Positions 27,327-38,409 of a stretch of 64,000 nucleotides of DNA are shown here, piece by piece (positions within the stretch are counted from its first letter, which is position 1; each line of letters opens with the position of its first letter). The notes beneath the pieces were generated by a model. That model ran no database searches, was not told the origin of the DNA, and worked only from the letters and a program-made list of their open reading frames with translations. This DNA comes from Trichomonas vaginalis G3 (taxonomy: Eukaryota; Parabasalia; Trichomonadida; Trichomonadidae): the NCBI RefSeq assembly GCF_026262505.1, contig NC_067207.1:22784082-22848081 (forward strand), written 5' to 3'. The position numbers and the translations under genes were made by a program.

Positions 27327-27559
27327 CTTCCTTCATTTCATTCTATACACAATTTACATCATAGACGATTTAATAGATATAATACTTTACTGTTTCATCT
27401 GATATACACATTCTTCCTTCATTTCATTCTATACACAATTTACATCATAGACGATTTAATAGATATAATACTTTACTGTTTCATCTGATATACACATTCT
27501 TCCCTAAACATTATTTTAGTTAAAGTCCATCAAATATTTTTAGGATACTTTCAGCAAAT
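27327..27559. other. Unique centre of the palindrome
   Basis: These 233 bp are not mirrored. They contain two tandem copies of an 89-bp AT-rich unit (GATATACACATTCTTCCTTC ... TTTACTGTTTCATCT) at about 27315-27495, followed by CCCTAAACATTATTTTAG and ATATTTTTAGGATAC. They join the arms at ATTAGATATACACATT and its complement. No gene is present. It could be the fold-back point or an origin. Confidence 0.7.
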
Positions 27560-29603
27560 AATGTGTATATCTAATGAAATCCTCCATGTTAGAAAACATG
27601 TTAGAAAAGGTGTTAGATCTAACATTCTAACATAAACATTATTTTTGGATCATTTACGCTCATTACGATGAAGAAATCATGACAAAACATTTACACTCAT
27701 GTTTGACAAAACATTTACACTCATTACGATGAAGAAGTCATGACAAAACATGTACGATGAGATTCCGTATGAAAATTCATGAGGGTAGAAATGAGGTTAG
27801 ATCTAACCATCTACCCTAAACATTATTTTTGGATCATTTACGTTCATGTTTGACAAAACATTTACGATGAAGAAGTCATGACAAAACATTTACGATGAAG
27901 AAGTCATGACAAAACATTTACGAAGAGATTCCGTATGAAAATTCATGAGGGTAGAAATGAGGTTAGATCTAACCATCTACCCTAAACATTATTTTTGGAT
28001 CATTTACGCTCATGTTTGACAAAACATATACGCTCATTACGATGAAGAAATCATGACAAAACATGTACGATGAAGAAGTCATGACAAAACATTTACGATG
28101 AAGAAATCATGACAAAACATGTACGATGAAGTTTCGACAAAACATTTACACTCATTACGATGAAGAAGTCATGACAAAACATGTACGATGAGATTCCGTA
28201 TGAAAATTCATGAGGGTAGAAATGAGGGTAGAAATGAGGTTAGATCTAACCATCTACCCTAAACATTATTTTTGGATCATTTACGTTCATGTTTGACAAA
28301 ACATTTACGATGAAGAAGTCATGACAAAACATTTACACTCATGTTTGACAAAGAATATACGTTCATTACGATGAAGTTTCGACAAAACATGTACGAAGAA
28401 ATCATGACAAAACATATACGATGAAGTTTCGACAAAACATATACGAAGAAATCATGACAAAACATATACGATGAAGTTTCGACAAAACATGTACGAAGAA
28501 ATCATGACAAAACATATACGATGAAGTTTCGACAAAGCATATACGATGAAGAAATCATGACAAAACATATACGATGAAGTTTCGACAAAGAATATACGAA
28601 GAAATCATGACAAAACATATACGATGAAGTTTCGACAAAGAATATACGAAGAAATCATGACAAAACATATACGATGAAGTTTCGACAAAGCATATACGAT
28701 GAAGAAATCATGAAAATTCATGAGGTGAGAAAAGAGGTGAGAAAAGAGGTGAGATCTCACCTCTTCACCTAAACATTATTTTTGGATCATTTACACTCAT
28801 TACGATGAAGAAGTTTCGACAAAACATGTACGTTCATGTTTGACAAAGAATATACGATGAAGAAATCATGACAAAACATATACGTTCATGTTTGACAAAA
28901 CATATACGTTCATTACGATGAAGAAATCATGACAAAACATAAACGAAGAAATCATGACAAAACATTTATGTAAACATTTATTTCCTGTGTTGTTGTCAAA
29001 ATGTCATGTTGTCACACTTTTTCAGAGAAGTTCATTAACCTGGTAGCACATGGTGACATAGTGACACCTTCAGTTCTTCAAAAATACTTCATAACTGCCT
29101 TCCCCTGCTGTGTTGTCAAAATGTCATGTTGTCACACTTTTTCAGAGAAGTTCATTAACCTGGTAGCACATGGTAACATGGTAGCACCTTCAGTTCTTCA
29201 AAAATAATTAATTATTGAATAACCTGAAAACATTTACGTAAACATTATTTTTGGTTCATTTACACTCATTACGATGAAGTTTTGACACGAAGTGAAGAAT
29301 TGCACTTCGTCAAAAAGTGAAGGTTCCCGACGGTTTCAAACCGCCATACTTTACATTTTGTACAAAAATATTGTGAGTAAATGAACTCATTATTTTTGCA
29401 TCATGACAAAACATTTACGTTCATGTTTGACAAAACATATACGTTCATGTTTGACAAAGAATATACGATGAAACCTTGACAAAACATTTACGATGAAGTT
29501 TATTTCCTGGACTGTTGTCTAAATGTCATGTTGTCAGTAATTTTAAGAGAAGTTAATTAACCTGGTGACCTGGTGACGTAGTGACACCTAAAAACCATCT
29601 ACC
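27560..29603. repeat. Inner iteron region of the right arm
   Basis: This is the mirror of 25193-27326, with palindrome blocks, 25-bp-type iterons and the duplicated 127-bp unit at about 28990-29200. One or two higher-order block units differ in number from the left arm. No gene is present. Confidence 0.75.
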
Positions 29604-29835
29604 CTAAACATTATTTTTGCTGAATTCAACAACAAAATGAACGAGGTCAGGATGTATGCAAATACCTTTGAATTCATTCATAAATTCCTTAGTAAGCTCA
29701 CAAAATGTTTGTTTTGAGGTTGAGCCACTTTTGGCTCGACCGTATTCTTTCAACCAAAACTCAAGAATTTTCCTGCGTGAATTTTGTATAAAAAGCAACC
29801 GTCGGAATTCAGACGGTTGTTATATTCTTCACAAA
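29604..29835 (-). pseudogene. KilA-N C-terminal relic (right arm, copy 2b)
   Basis: This is the mirror of 24961-25192, with the same truncated frame and ending. Confidence 0.55.
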
Positions 29836-29985
29836 ATGCCTTATAATACTCTTCGTTCTACAAAGCAAGCATATCATTGGTTTGAAAACCAACAGACAAA
29901 AGAACTTTTAGAAGAATTTCCTCATATGATTGCTTCCCTCGGAAAACCGAGAGAAGAGATTCCGTATGAAAATTCAAGAGGGTAG
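29836..29985 (+). pseudogene. KilA-N N-terminal relic (right arm, copy 2a)
   Basis: This is the mirror of 24811-24960, with the same 49 residues and the same hairpin. Confidence 0.6.
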
Positions 29986-31047
29986 AAAAGAGGGTAGAAA
30001 TGAGGTTAGATCTAACATTCTAACATAAACATTATTTTGGGTCATTTACGCTCATTATGATGAAGAAGTCATGACAAAACATTTACGTTCATGTTTGACA
30101 AAACATATACGATGAAGTCATGACAAAACATTTACGTTCATGTTTGACAAAGAATATACGTTCATTACGATGAAGAAATCATGACAAAACATGTACGCTC
30201 ATTACGATGAAGAAATCATGAAAATTCATGAGGTGAGAAAAGAGGTGAGAAAAGAGGTGAGAAAAGAGGTGAGATCTCACCTAAACATTATTTTTGGATC
30301 ATTTACACTCATTACGATGAAGAAGTTTCGACAAATCATTTACGCTCATGTTTGACAAAACATGTACGCTCATTACGATGAAGAAATCATGAAAATTCAT
30401 GAGGTGAGAAAAGAGGTGAGAAAAGAGGTGAGAAAAGAGGTGAGATCTCACCTAAACATTATTTTTGGATCATTTACACTCATTACGATGAAGAAGTTTC
30501 GACAAATCATTTACACTCATTACGACGAAGAAGTCTTGACAAATCATAAACGAAGAAATCATGACAAAACATGTACGAAGAAGTTTCGACAAAACATTTA
30601 CGTTCATGTTTGACAAAACATATACGATGAAGAAATCATGAAAATTCATGAGGTGAGAAAAGAGGTGAGAAAAGAGGTTAGATCTAACATTCTAACATAA
30701 ACATTATTTTTGGATCATTTACGCTCATTATGATGAAGAAGTCATGACAAATCATTTACGATGAAATCATGACAAAACATTAACGTAAACATTTATTTCC
30801 TGTGTTGTTGTCAAAATGTCATGTTGTCACACTTTTTCAGAGAAGTTAAATGACCGAGTGACACATGGTGACGTAGTGACACCTAAAAACCATCTACCCT
30901 AAACATTATTTTTGCTGAATTCAACAACAAAATGAACGAGGTCAGGATGTATGCAAATACCTTTGAATTCATTCATAAATTCCTTAGTAAGCTCATAAAA
31001 TGCTTGTTTTTGCATCACATTTTGACGAAGTGAAGATCTTCACTTCG
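29986..31047. repeat. Iterons, palindrome blocks and short KilA-N relic (right arm)
   Basis: This is the mirror of 23773-24810. Blocks with the core GGTGAGATCTCACC lie at about 30225-30280, 30400-30455 and 30640-30700, and the 34-bp palindrome is at 31020-31053. No gene is present. Confidence 0.7.
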
Positions 31048-31379
31048 TCAAAAATGTTTTGCATTCTCTACTGTATCTTCGAGTTCTTCTTCATCTAACT
31101 TCTCATGAACTTTCTTATCTATGGAGTCCATAATATATTTGACATAAAATGCATACTTTACAGAGCACCATTCAGCAACAAAATGAACGAGGTCAGGATG
31201 TATGCAAATACCTTTGAATTCATTCATAAATTCCTTAGTAAGCTCACAAAATGTTTGTTTTGAGGTTGAGCCACTTTTGGCTCGACCGTATTCTTTCAAC
31301 CAAAACTCAAGAATTTTCCTGCGTGAATTTTGTATAAAAAGCAACCGTCGGAATTCAGACGGTTGTTATATTCTTCACA
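31048..31379 (-). pseudogene. KilA-N gene relic (right arm, copy 1)
   Basis: This is the mirror of 23441-23772 and encodes the same 98 residues without an ATG. Confidence 0.6.
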
Positions 31380-32350
31380 AAACATTTACGTTCATTACGA
31401 TGAAATCATGACAAAACATGTACGATGAAGTTTTGACAAAACATGTACGAAGAAGTCTTGACAAAACATTTTACGCTCAAGATGAAGAAGTCATGACAAA
31501 ACATATACGATTAAATCATGACAAAACATATACGATTAAATCATGACAAAACATATACGATGAGGTCATGACAAAACATATACGCTCATTACGAAGAAGT
31601 CATGACAAAACATATACGATTAAATCATGACAAAACATATACGATTAAATCATGACAAAACATATACGAAGAAGTCTTGACAAAACATATACGTTCATTA
31701 CGAAGAAGTCATGACAAAACATATACGATTAAATCATGACAAAACATATACGATTAAATCATGACAAAACATATACGAAGAAGTCTTGACAAAACATATA
31801 CGATTAAATCATGACAAAACATATACGAAGAAGTCTTGACAAAACATTTACGATGAAGAAGTCATGACAAAACATATACGATTAAATCATGACAAAACAT
31901 ATACGATTAAATCATGACAAACATATACGAAGAAGTCTTGACAAAACATATACGTTCATTACGAAGAAGTCATGACAAAACATATACGATTAAATCATGA
32001 CAAAACATATACGATTAAATCATGACAAAACATATACGATTAAATCATGACAAAACATATACGAAGAAGTTTTGACAAAACATGTACGAAGAAGTCTTGA
32101 CAAAACATTTACGCTCATTACGATGAAGAAGTCATGACAAAACATATACGATGAAGAAATCATGAAAATTCATGAGGTGAGAAAAGAGGTGAGAAAAGAG
32201 GTGAGATCTCACCTCTTCACCTAAAATATATTTTTGGATCATTTACGCTCATTACGATGAAAAAGTCTTGACAAAACATTTACGATGAAATCATGACAAA
32301 ACATGTACGATAAATCATGACAAAACATTTACGACGAAGTCATAACAAAA
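31380..32350. repeat. 25-bp iteron array (right arm)
   Basis: This is the mirror of 22230-23440 but about 240 bp shorter, that is, nearly ten fewer 25-bp units. It is the largest length difference between the arms. Confidence 0.8.
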
Positions 32351-32428
32351 CATTTATGTTATACAGTAATGTTAGTCATGAATGTTTGTCCTACGTGTTG
32401 GCGTTAGTGTTGAAAAATAATGTTTGTC

Positions 32429-33133
32429 CTACATGAAGCCGTACAAGCGTTTGAATTTGTTTATGCATAAGATTACTCTCTTGTTTTCTGTATCTATCAT
32501 AGAAACATAAGCAGCACCTGTTTTTGTAAAGTTTATATGAAGTTTTCGATAGTTAAGACCTGTATAATAATAGAATGCGTCCTCATTCTCAACATAGTAG
32601 TAGAACTCAAACGAATGCTTACCATAATCTGTTATTTCAACAGCTTCGTCAGATATTTCATCAACGAACTCATAAACTATATCGCCATACTTGCTTTTAT
32701 TTCTATTGTTTTCAGATTTAGAACACCAACGAAGGTTTGAGATTCTGTTGTCCGTTCTATCATGATTTATATGGTCTATTTCTTTCAAATTGTTTGGATT
32801 TTCAATCCACTGTTCTGCAATAATTCTATGCTTTAAATGTGTTTTGTTGTTTAAACTAAGCTCAATATAACCATGATTATTTAAGCATTCACTCTTAATA
32901 TGTTTGTTTTTCTTTCGACGAATAGTAAAAGGATATGTCGTACAAATCTCATAATCTTCATGATTTCTCAATGTTTCCCATTGAGTTTGTTCCCCACTAA
33001 CGTTCTCATTGACGTCCTCAATATCTTCTTCCTCACTGAACTCGTCAATATTTTCACTAGCTCCTTCTGTAATGTTTTCATCGGCATTGTCATTGACTTC
33101 TTCTGTAATGTTAGATGTTGTTGTTTCGCTCAT
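32429..33133 (-). CDS. NUMOD4/HNH homing-type endonuclease (right arm)
   Basis: This is the mirror of 21446-22150 and encodes an identical 234-residue protein. The HNH domain and the C-terminal domain shared with the 108-aa protein are both intact. Confidence 0.85.
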   Translation of the reverse strand: MSETTTSNITEEVNDNADENITEGASENIDEFSEEEDIEDVNENVSGEQTQWETLRNHEDYEICTTYPFTIRRKKNKHIKSECLNNHGYIELSLNNKTHLKHRIIAEQWIENPNNLKEIDHINHDRTDNRISNLRWCSKSENNRNKSKYGDIVYEFVDEISDEAVEITDYGKHSFEFYYYVENEDAFYYYTGLNYRKLHINFTKTGAAYVSMIDTENKRVILCINKFKRLYGFM

Positions 33134-33233
33134 GTTCTTTCACTAATGTTAAAAAGTTATGTTGTACGAATTTTGAACAGAATTTAGAGCAGTTATGAAA
33201 CAATGAAGTATTTTTACGCTATTGAAAGGAACT

Positions 33234-35857
33234 ATGAGAGTGAAGTACATGACAGCAATGACAAAAGGAACTAATATCAAACCTAATGAAATCGCTCACG
33301 AGGACATAGAGCTTAACAAGTACTTTGTGGAGTATCTTATAAGTGAAGAGTATGTAAGACCTTACTTCATGTTTGACAGCATGAATGAGGATGTTATTTC
33401 ATGGTTAAAGAATATAAGCAATGTTTTCGGTAAGTACGTCATAGATGACAAAGGTCTTGTTGTATTTTATGAGACAGCAATACGAACACAGGAACTAATG
33501 GATATTATGCATCAACAGCAAAGAAAGGATTTAGTACTATTGGCATGAATGAACATTGCAGGAATGACATATACAACCTATGCTCACGAAAGCCTTACAC
33601 AAAAGCAATACAAATGATAGAACATAAGTGTCTAAGGTCAGCAAATGAAATCATTACTGTCAGTGGTTATGAAAGAACTGTTAGCAAAGATGAGTGGAAA
33701 CAGCTATTCATATTAAGGAAGGACGTTGCTGAACTAGTTAAACCTGTTGCACAAACATTGTTTCAGATAAGACCAGCAATGACTAAGAACCCTTTGACCT
33801 TAGTCAATGAGACCATAGAGGTTGAAGATAATGACATGAAAGAACTAGGAATGAATGAGAGAAGTTGTGAAGGATGTTTGAGTCAAAACACATGGTTCTT
33901 CAGAGCTGTTAAGAAACTTAGTAAAGAACGACAGAAATATTTTATAGAGAAGTATTGCAAAGGATGTGTAAATGAATTGCTTGAAATAGAACTTAGAGAC
34001 ACTTTCACACTAAAGGACTTGAGGAGAAATAAGTACATGAGTGAAGAAGGTATTGACATAGCTAGTGTTATAAATGACTTAAGAAGATGTGTTGTTGTTA
34101 TTGACGGAGCACGTATGACATATCTAGTGAAAGATTATGATGGAATACGAGACACAACAACACTTGTGTCAGTAGATAGCAAGGAATTCAATAAGCTCAT
34201 GAAGAGTATTTATGTAGGACGTATTGAGGAGAAGGATGTGAACGCACTGATGATTTATGAAGCGGGTCAGAACAAGAACTATCTTATGAAGTCAGGCATG
34301 AGATTCTTTGACGAAAGAGATGACATTTACAGCTATTTCAGAGGATATGAGTATGAGGTACTGAATGAAGTAGATGAGAACGTTATTGAAGGATATTTGA
34401 AACATGTTCACGATGTCATATGTAATGAGGATGAAGAGCTTTATGAGTATGTTTTGAACTGGTTCGCCTACATCGTTCAAAATCCTTGTGGAAAGACTGG
34501 AACAGTACTTTTGTTAATAGGAAAGCAAGGAACTGGTAAGAATGTACTTAGTAATGTTCTATGCGAGCTCATTAGCAAGTACGCCAACAATAATATAACG
34601 GCAATAGAGAATGTGGTTGGTAGATTCAATGCTGCTATTGAGAACATGAAGCTCATCGTATGCAATGAACTAAGCTCATGCGATACGTCTAAGGTCATGA
34701 ACCACGACGCACTAAAGTCAATAGTAACAGAGACTCAGTTGGACTTAAATCAGAAGTGTCAGCCAGTAAGAAAGATAGAGAATGTTTGTAATATCATCAT
34801 GATATCTAACAACTTCAACTCAGTAAAGATTGACAAAGACGACAGAAGATTTGTTGTCATTGACGTAAGCAGCAGATACAAAGGAAATTACGAATATTTC
34901 TCAAATCTCATTGAAAGCTTTAATGAAGAGTTTTATTCAAACTTACTGACGTACTTCATGAAGAAAGATTTAAGTGAATTTGATGTAAGGAAGATACCAT
35001 TCACCAGGGCTAAACAAGAACTCATCGAAATGAACAAAACACCTTACCAAATGTTTTACGAGGAGTTCTATGAAAAGTTTGTATCCGGATGGAATTGTAC
35101 AGAGTGCTACAGAAGATATAAAGAATTTGCGAAGGAGAATGAATTCTTTGCATGTAGTTCAAATGTATTTGGTGGCAAGATGAGAGAATTTGTGAAGAGA
35201 AGTAGAAAGCGAGACGGTTCTGCAAGAAGTTATATTTACGAAGCAAGTATGATATTAGAAGGTCGTGGAAAGAAAGAAACAGTGAATTATGAGGAAGTGC
35301 TTGAAAAATTCATGGAGTACATGGGAAGCAATATAACATACAACAAAGACATATACAGTGAGTTTAAGTACTACTGTGAACAGCATGAGATTGAAGTAAT
35401 GAGTAAAGGAGACTTTGAAACGCTTATGAAAGACAGTAAGGAGGTCGTTCATGAGAACAATGATGAAATAGTTCATGAGAACAGTGAGGAGGTCATACAT
35501 GAGAACAGTGTTGAAATAGTTCATGAGAACTGTGAGGAGGTCGTTCATGAGAACAGTGATGAAATAGTTCATGAGAACAGTGAGGAGGTCATACATGAGA
35601 ACAGTGATGAAATAGTTCACGATGTCGTTCGTGAAGAAGCCATTGCAACAAAGAATGAGATAAAGGATTTCATAGAACTTAACAAGGAGGAGTTTAAAGA
35701 AGGCTATGAAGTGAAAAGATGTGAAGAAGATTTCTTGGCGTATTTGAAGAAAAAGAGACTAAAGCCAATGGCTCAAAATAAGTTTCAATCGATGTTTGAA
35801 AAGAAACGTTTGAGCTATGGTGGTGTAAGAAGTACATATTACTTTGTTAAGAAGTGA
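33234..35857 (+). pseudogene. Primase-helicase (right arm, frameshifted)
   Basis: This is the mirror of the left-arm gene. One T is missing near 33510 (GATATTATGCAT followed by CAACAG; the left arm has one more T), which shifts the frame after about 95 residues. A second frame opens at 33545 and runs intact to the end (770 residues), keeping all helicase motifs. The eight-residue repeats near 35450-35620 carry several substitutions absent from the left arm, and a few other residues differ (I/M, V/I). The large downstream frame could still give an N-terminally shortened helicase. Confidence 0.75.
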
Positions 35858-36502
35858 GGACATTTATTTTTGTCGTTAGTGTTGGAGTTTGTGTTTGTTG
35901 TTAGTGAGAGAATAAATTAAATCATAAACTTTGCCATGGTCTCTGTCCCTAGTAGTTTTCATTATCTCACAGAGTTAATGAAAGTCATAAACTTTGCCAT
36001 GGTCTCTGTCCCTAGTAGTTTTCATTAAGTTCTGGAAATAATGAAAGTCATAAACTTTGCCATGGTCTCTGTCCCTAGTAGTTTTCATTATCTCACAGAG
36101 TTAATGAAAGTCATACTTTCTATCAGATGAAGCATGCAGATGAACATAATGAAAGTTAGTGAGTTTGCCACGAGTTATGAATAAAATATTGGAATATTAG
36201 ATGAGATAGCTGATGAAACAGATGAAGATAAATTAAATCTTGGACTTTGCCACACTCTGTCCCTAGTTCCTCAAAAATCCTTGACAACGTTGCTTAGAAA
36301 TTTTGGTTCAAAACCTCATCTGATTTTAATCTGTTATGCTACCTGTTAAGTTTCGCGAGATTATAAATGTCATGGAGTTATATAAAAAGGATGGACAGCT
36401 AGGGACACTGGAAGTACTTGTAAGGCTATCTGTTAAGATTGCATGAAATACTAAAAAGTCATGAAATCCATTATCGCTGTGCTAGCTTCACCTTAGAGTA
36501 AA
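35858..36502. repeat. Noncoding repeats (right arm)
   Basis: This is the mirror of 18078-18720, with three units containing CCATGGTCTCTGTCCCTAGT between 35930 and 36110. No gene is present. Confidence 0.6.
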
Positions 36503-36739
36503 ATGACGACTAAAGTCACTGAAGCAATGAAACAAAAGTTTTTGGTAGAATACATTAAATCAGGAACTATTCCAGAAGGTTTTTACATTCATACTATGAA
36601 GGATGGTAGAGTTCAGTTTAGAAAGATAAAGCAACCATTAGATAAAGAAGGAATTTTGAGAAAGATTAAACTTCATGAGGACAACATTGCTGAACTTAAG
36701 AAGAAGTTAGAAGAGTTGGATAAAGGAAGAGAGTTATAA
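36503..36739 (+). CDS. 78-aa coiled-coil protein (right arm)
   Basis: This is the mirror of 17841-18077 and encodes an identical protein. Confidence 0.6.
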   Translation: MTTKVTEAMKQKFLVEYIKSGTIPEGFYIHTMKDGRVQFRKIKQPLDKEGILRKIKLHEDNIAELKKKLEELDKGREL

Positions 36740-36890
36740 AGCAATGAATTCAACAAGGTTAGAAATGAGGTTAGATCTACCCTTCTACCCTAAATTTATT
36801 TTTGCGCTATGTTTTCATACGTGTGAGGGTGGTGATATCATTAATTTTTAAGTTTATTTTTAAATAATTTTTTATTTTATTTTTATGTAA

Positions 36891-37217
36891 ATGACGAAAA
36901 CTATTGAGATAACAAACTACAACGGTCATGAGTTCAAGAATTTGTTCTTCGTTCCTCGTGAAAATACATTCTATCAGATACGAGGGAGAAAGGGTAAAGT
37001 TAGTTTGAGCGTTTACGACAACAAACATAATGGGAGATATATAAAAGCAATAGATACAAACGGTAAGCGTGTTTCATTAGCTTTGTCAAAACTTACATAC
37101 ATTTATTTTGACAGTGATTTTGACTCCGACGATTGGAGTGACAGCAGCGATACTGAAGAATATGAACTATTGTGTGAAGCACAGCAATGGGAAGCGCTGC
37201 AATACTTTTGTAAATGA
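36891..37217 (+). CDS. 108-aa protein (right arm)
   Basis: This is the mirror of 17351-17677, with a single difference (Asp for Asn in the acidic stretch). The domain shared with the HNH enzyme is present, and the A/T-tract promoter lies at about 36848-36890. Confidence 0.7.
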   Translation: MTKTIEITNYNGHEFKNLFFVPRENTFYQIRGRKGKVSLSVYDNKHNGRYIKAIDTNGKRVSLALSKLTYIYFDSDFDSDDWSDSSDTEEYELLCEAQQWEALQYFCK

Positions 37218-37387
37218 GAACATTAGTGGGAACGTTAGTGAGAACGTTTATTTTTTCATTAGTGAAGTCGTTAGCGAAAATGTTAGTGAGGTGAAGTGGT
37301 TGGCGGCTTTGTAAATATTTAAGGTTAAGTTAGTGTTGTCGTTTGTGTTGTAAAATATACGTTAGTGGTTTTGTAAAGTGTCAAACC

Positions 37388-37444
37388 GTTATCTTGGGTA
37401 AGGTGGAACGCAGTGCCGCCGTACCCAAGATAGGTATACTAACT
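37388..37444. repeat. Right terminal nested hairpin
   Basis: This is the mirror of the left terminus: stem ATCTTGGGTA with TACCCAAGAT and the GGAAC/GTGCC inner stem, ending GGTATACTAACT. Confidence 0.65.
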
Positions 37445-37449
37445 ACCTT
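37445..37449. repeat. Target-site duplication, right copy (ACCTT)
   Basis: This copy is identical to 17119-17123 and lies directly outside the element's right end. Confidence 0.85.
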
Positions 37450-37656
37450 TTCTTGGACTCGATGAAATGTAGCTTCTGACGGAACTTTGATGTTATTCAG
37501 CATGAATTGAAATTCTGATTGGCAAAATGTAGCGCCGCTCAATAATACAGATAGCACAAATTCAACAGTGTTGACGACATATGGCTCTACCCTATTTTTC
37601 GCGCTTTGAACTAAGTTCTTTATACGCTTTGCAACTGCTTTTGTTCGCCGCGGCAT
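37450..37656 (-). pseudogene. Mutator/Mutsu-like transposase, N-terminal part
   Basis: The start at 37656 gives MPRRTKAVAKRIKN. An initiator-like TCATT at 37661-37665 lies just upstream, favouring this ATG over the one at 37704. The N-terminal helical region VNTVEFVLSVLLSGATFCQS, then VPSEATFHRVQEK, is of the kind found ahead of the DDE domain in Mutsu-like transposases. It continues exactly at 17123 once the palindromic element and one duplication are removed, giving a protein of roughly 340 residues. Confidence 0.75.
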
Positions 37657-37704
37657 GAAAAATGAAGAATAACTTGACGGTTTCTTGAACAAATGGTCGC
37701 ACAT

Positions 37705-38409
37705 TCAAATATTGTGATGTACGATCAGGATAAAAGAATGCTGTTGCCGTGAATTTAGAAAATAGCAAAATTTCAATTTACGCAATCGAGATATAACTTG
37801 ATCGTTTGAGCGATAACCATGGCACCCATAGTATTAATGAAAGTACTCATACTTACAATTATTTTCTCCCATAGGAATATTGTTCAATATACTTCACCTA
37901 TAGAGGAAATCTCGAAATAAAATCGAATTTTTTCAAAAATTACAAAAATCAATTTTTTACAAAGATGTTCGAAAAATAACATTATATACGCATCAAATCA
38001 AAGCATTATATGGAGCATTATAATTCTATATATGATTGTCCATCTTGCTGTTGTGCTATTTTTTTAAACAATAATTTCATTGTTGAAATTAAATTTGCAA
38101 TTTCAGTAAAAATTGCGACCCATCATTTTGAATATAATTGAATTAATACATTTATTGTAAGAATATTATATACCAAATATTAGACTTCCACATGAATCCT
38201 GGTATGATATTATAAGTATTGCAAAATTAGAAAAAAATATGCTCATGATATACTAAAATTCATGTTTCAAGGTTAACTTATAAATAAAATAAGTTCGAGA
38301 AATGCATCACTAAATATTTGAGCTTGTGCACTATAATGCTATATAATAGTCTTCACTGTTTTTAATATATTGACTTTGCTAGACTTGATTTTTTTCATCA
38401 CCCTAATGA
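37705..38409. other. AT-rich spacer without recognised features
   Basis: No gene, transposon end or RNA gene is seen. The other end of the transposase's own transposon should lie here or to the right, but no clear terminal inverted repeat was found. Confidence 0.4.

Larger units (their letters stand above)
17124..37444. mobile_element. 20.3-kb palindromic Maverick-related element
   Basis: The whole 20,321-bp unit is one giant inverted repeat: left arm 17124-27326, a 233-bp unique centre, and right arm 27560-37444. Its ends are AGTTAGTATACC and the reverse complement, matching the AG...CT ends of Polintons. It is flanked by a 5-bp duplication. Each arm carries the same genes in mirror order: 108-aa protein, 78-aa protein, primase-helicase, HNH endonuclease, KilA-N relics and iterons. 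Arms differ by single-base changes and by repeat-number differences totalling 318 bp. No capsid, ATPase, integrase or polymerase gene is present, so it would need help to move. Confidence 0.85.
27560..37444. repeat. Right arm of the 10-kb inverted repeat
   Basis: This is the reverse complement of 17124-27326, 318 bp shorter. It repeats all genes and arrays of the left arm in mirror order. Confidence 0.9.

Noticed and set aside
17124..37444. Assembly artefact mirrored around one end
   Set aside because: The arms differ by single-base changes, a frameshift and a 318-bp length difference. The centre is unique and the outer ends carry a precise target duplication that restores a gene. Long reads would still be the final proof.
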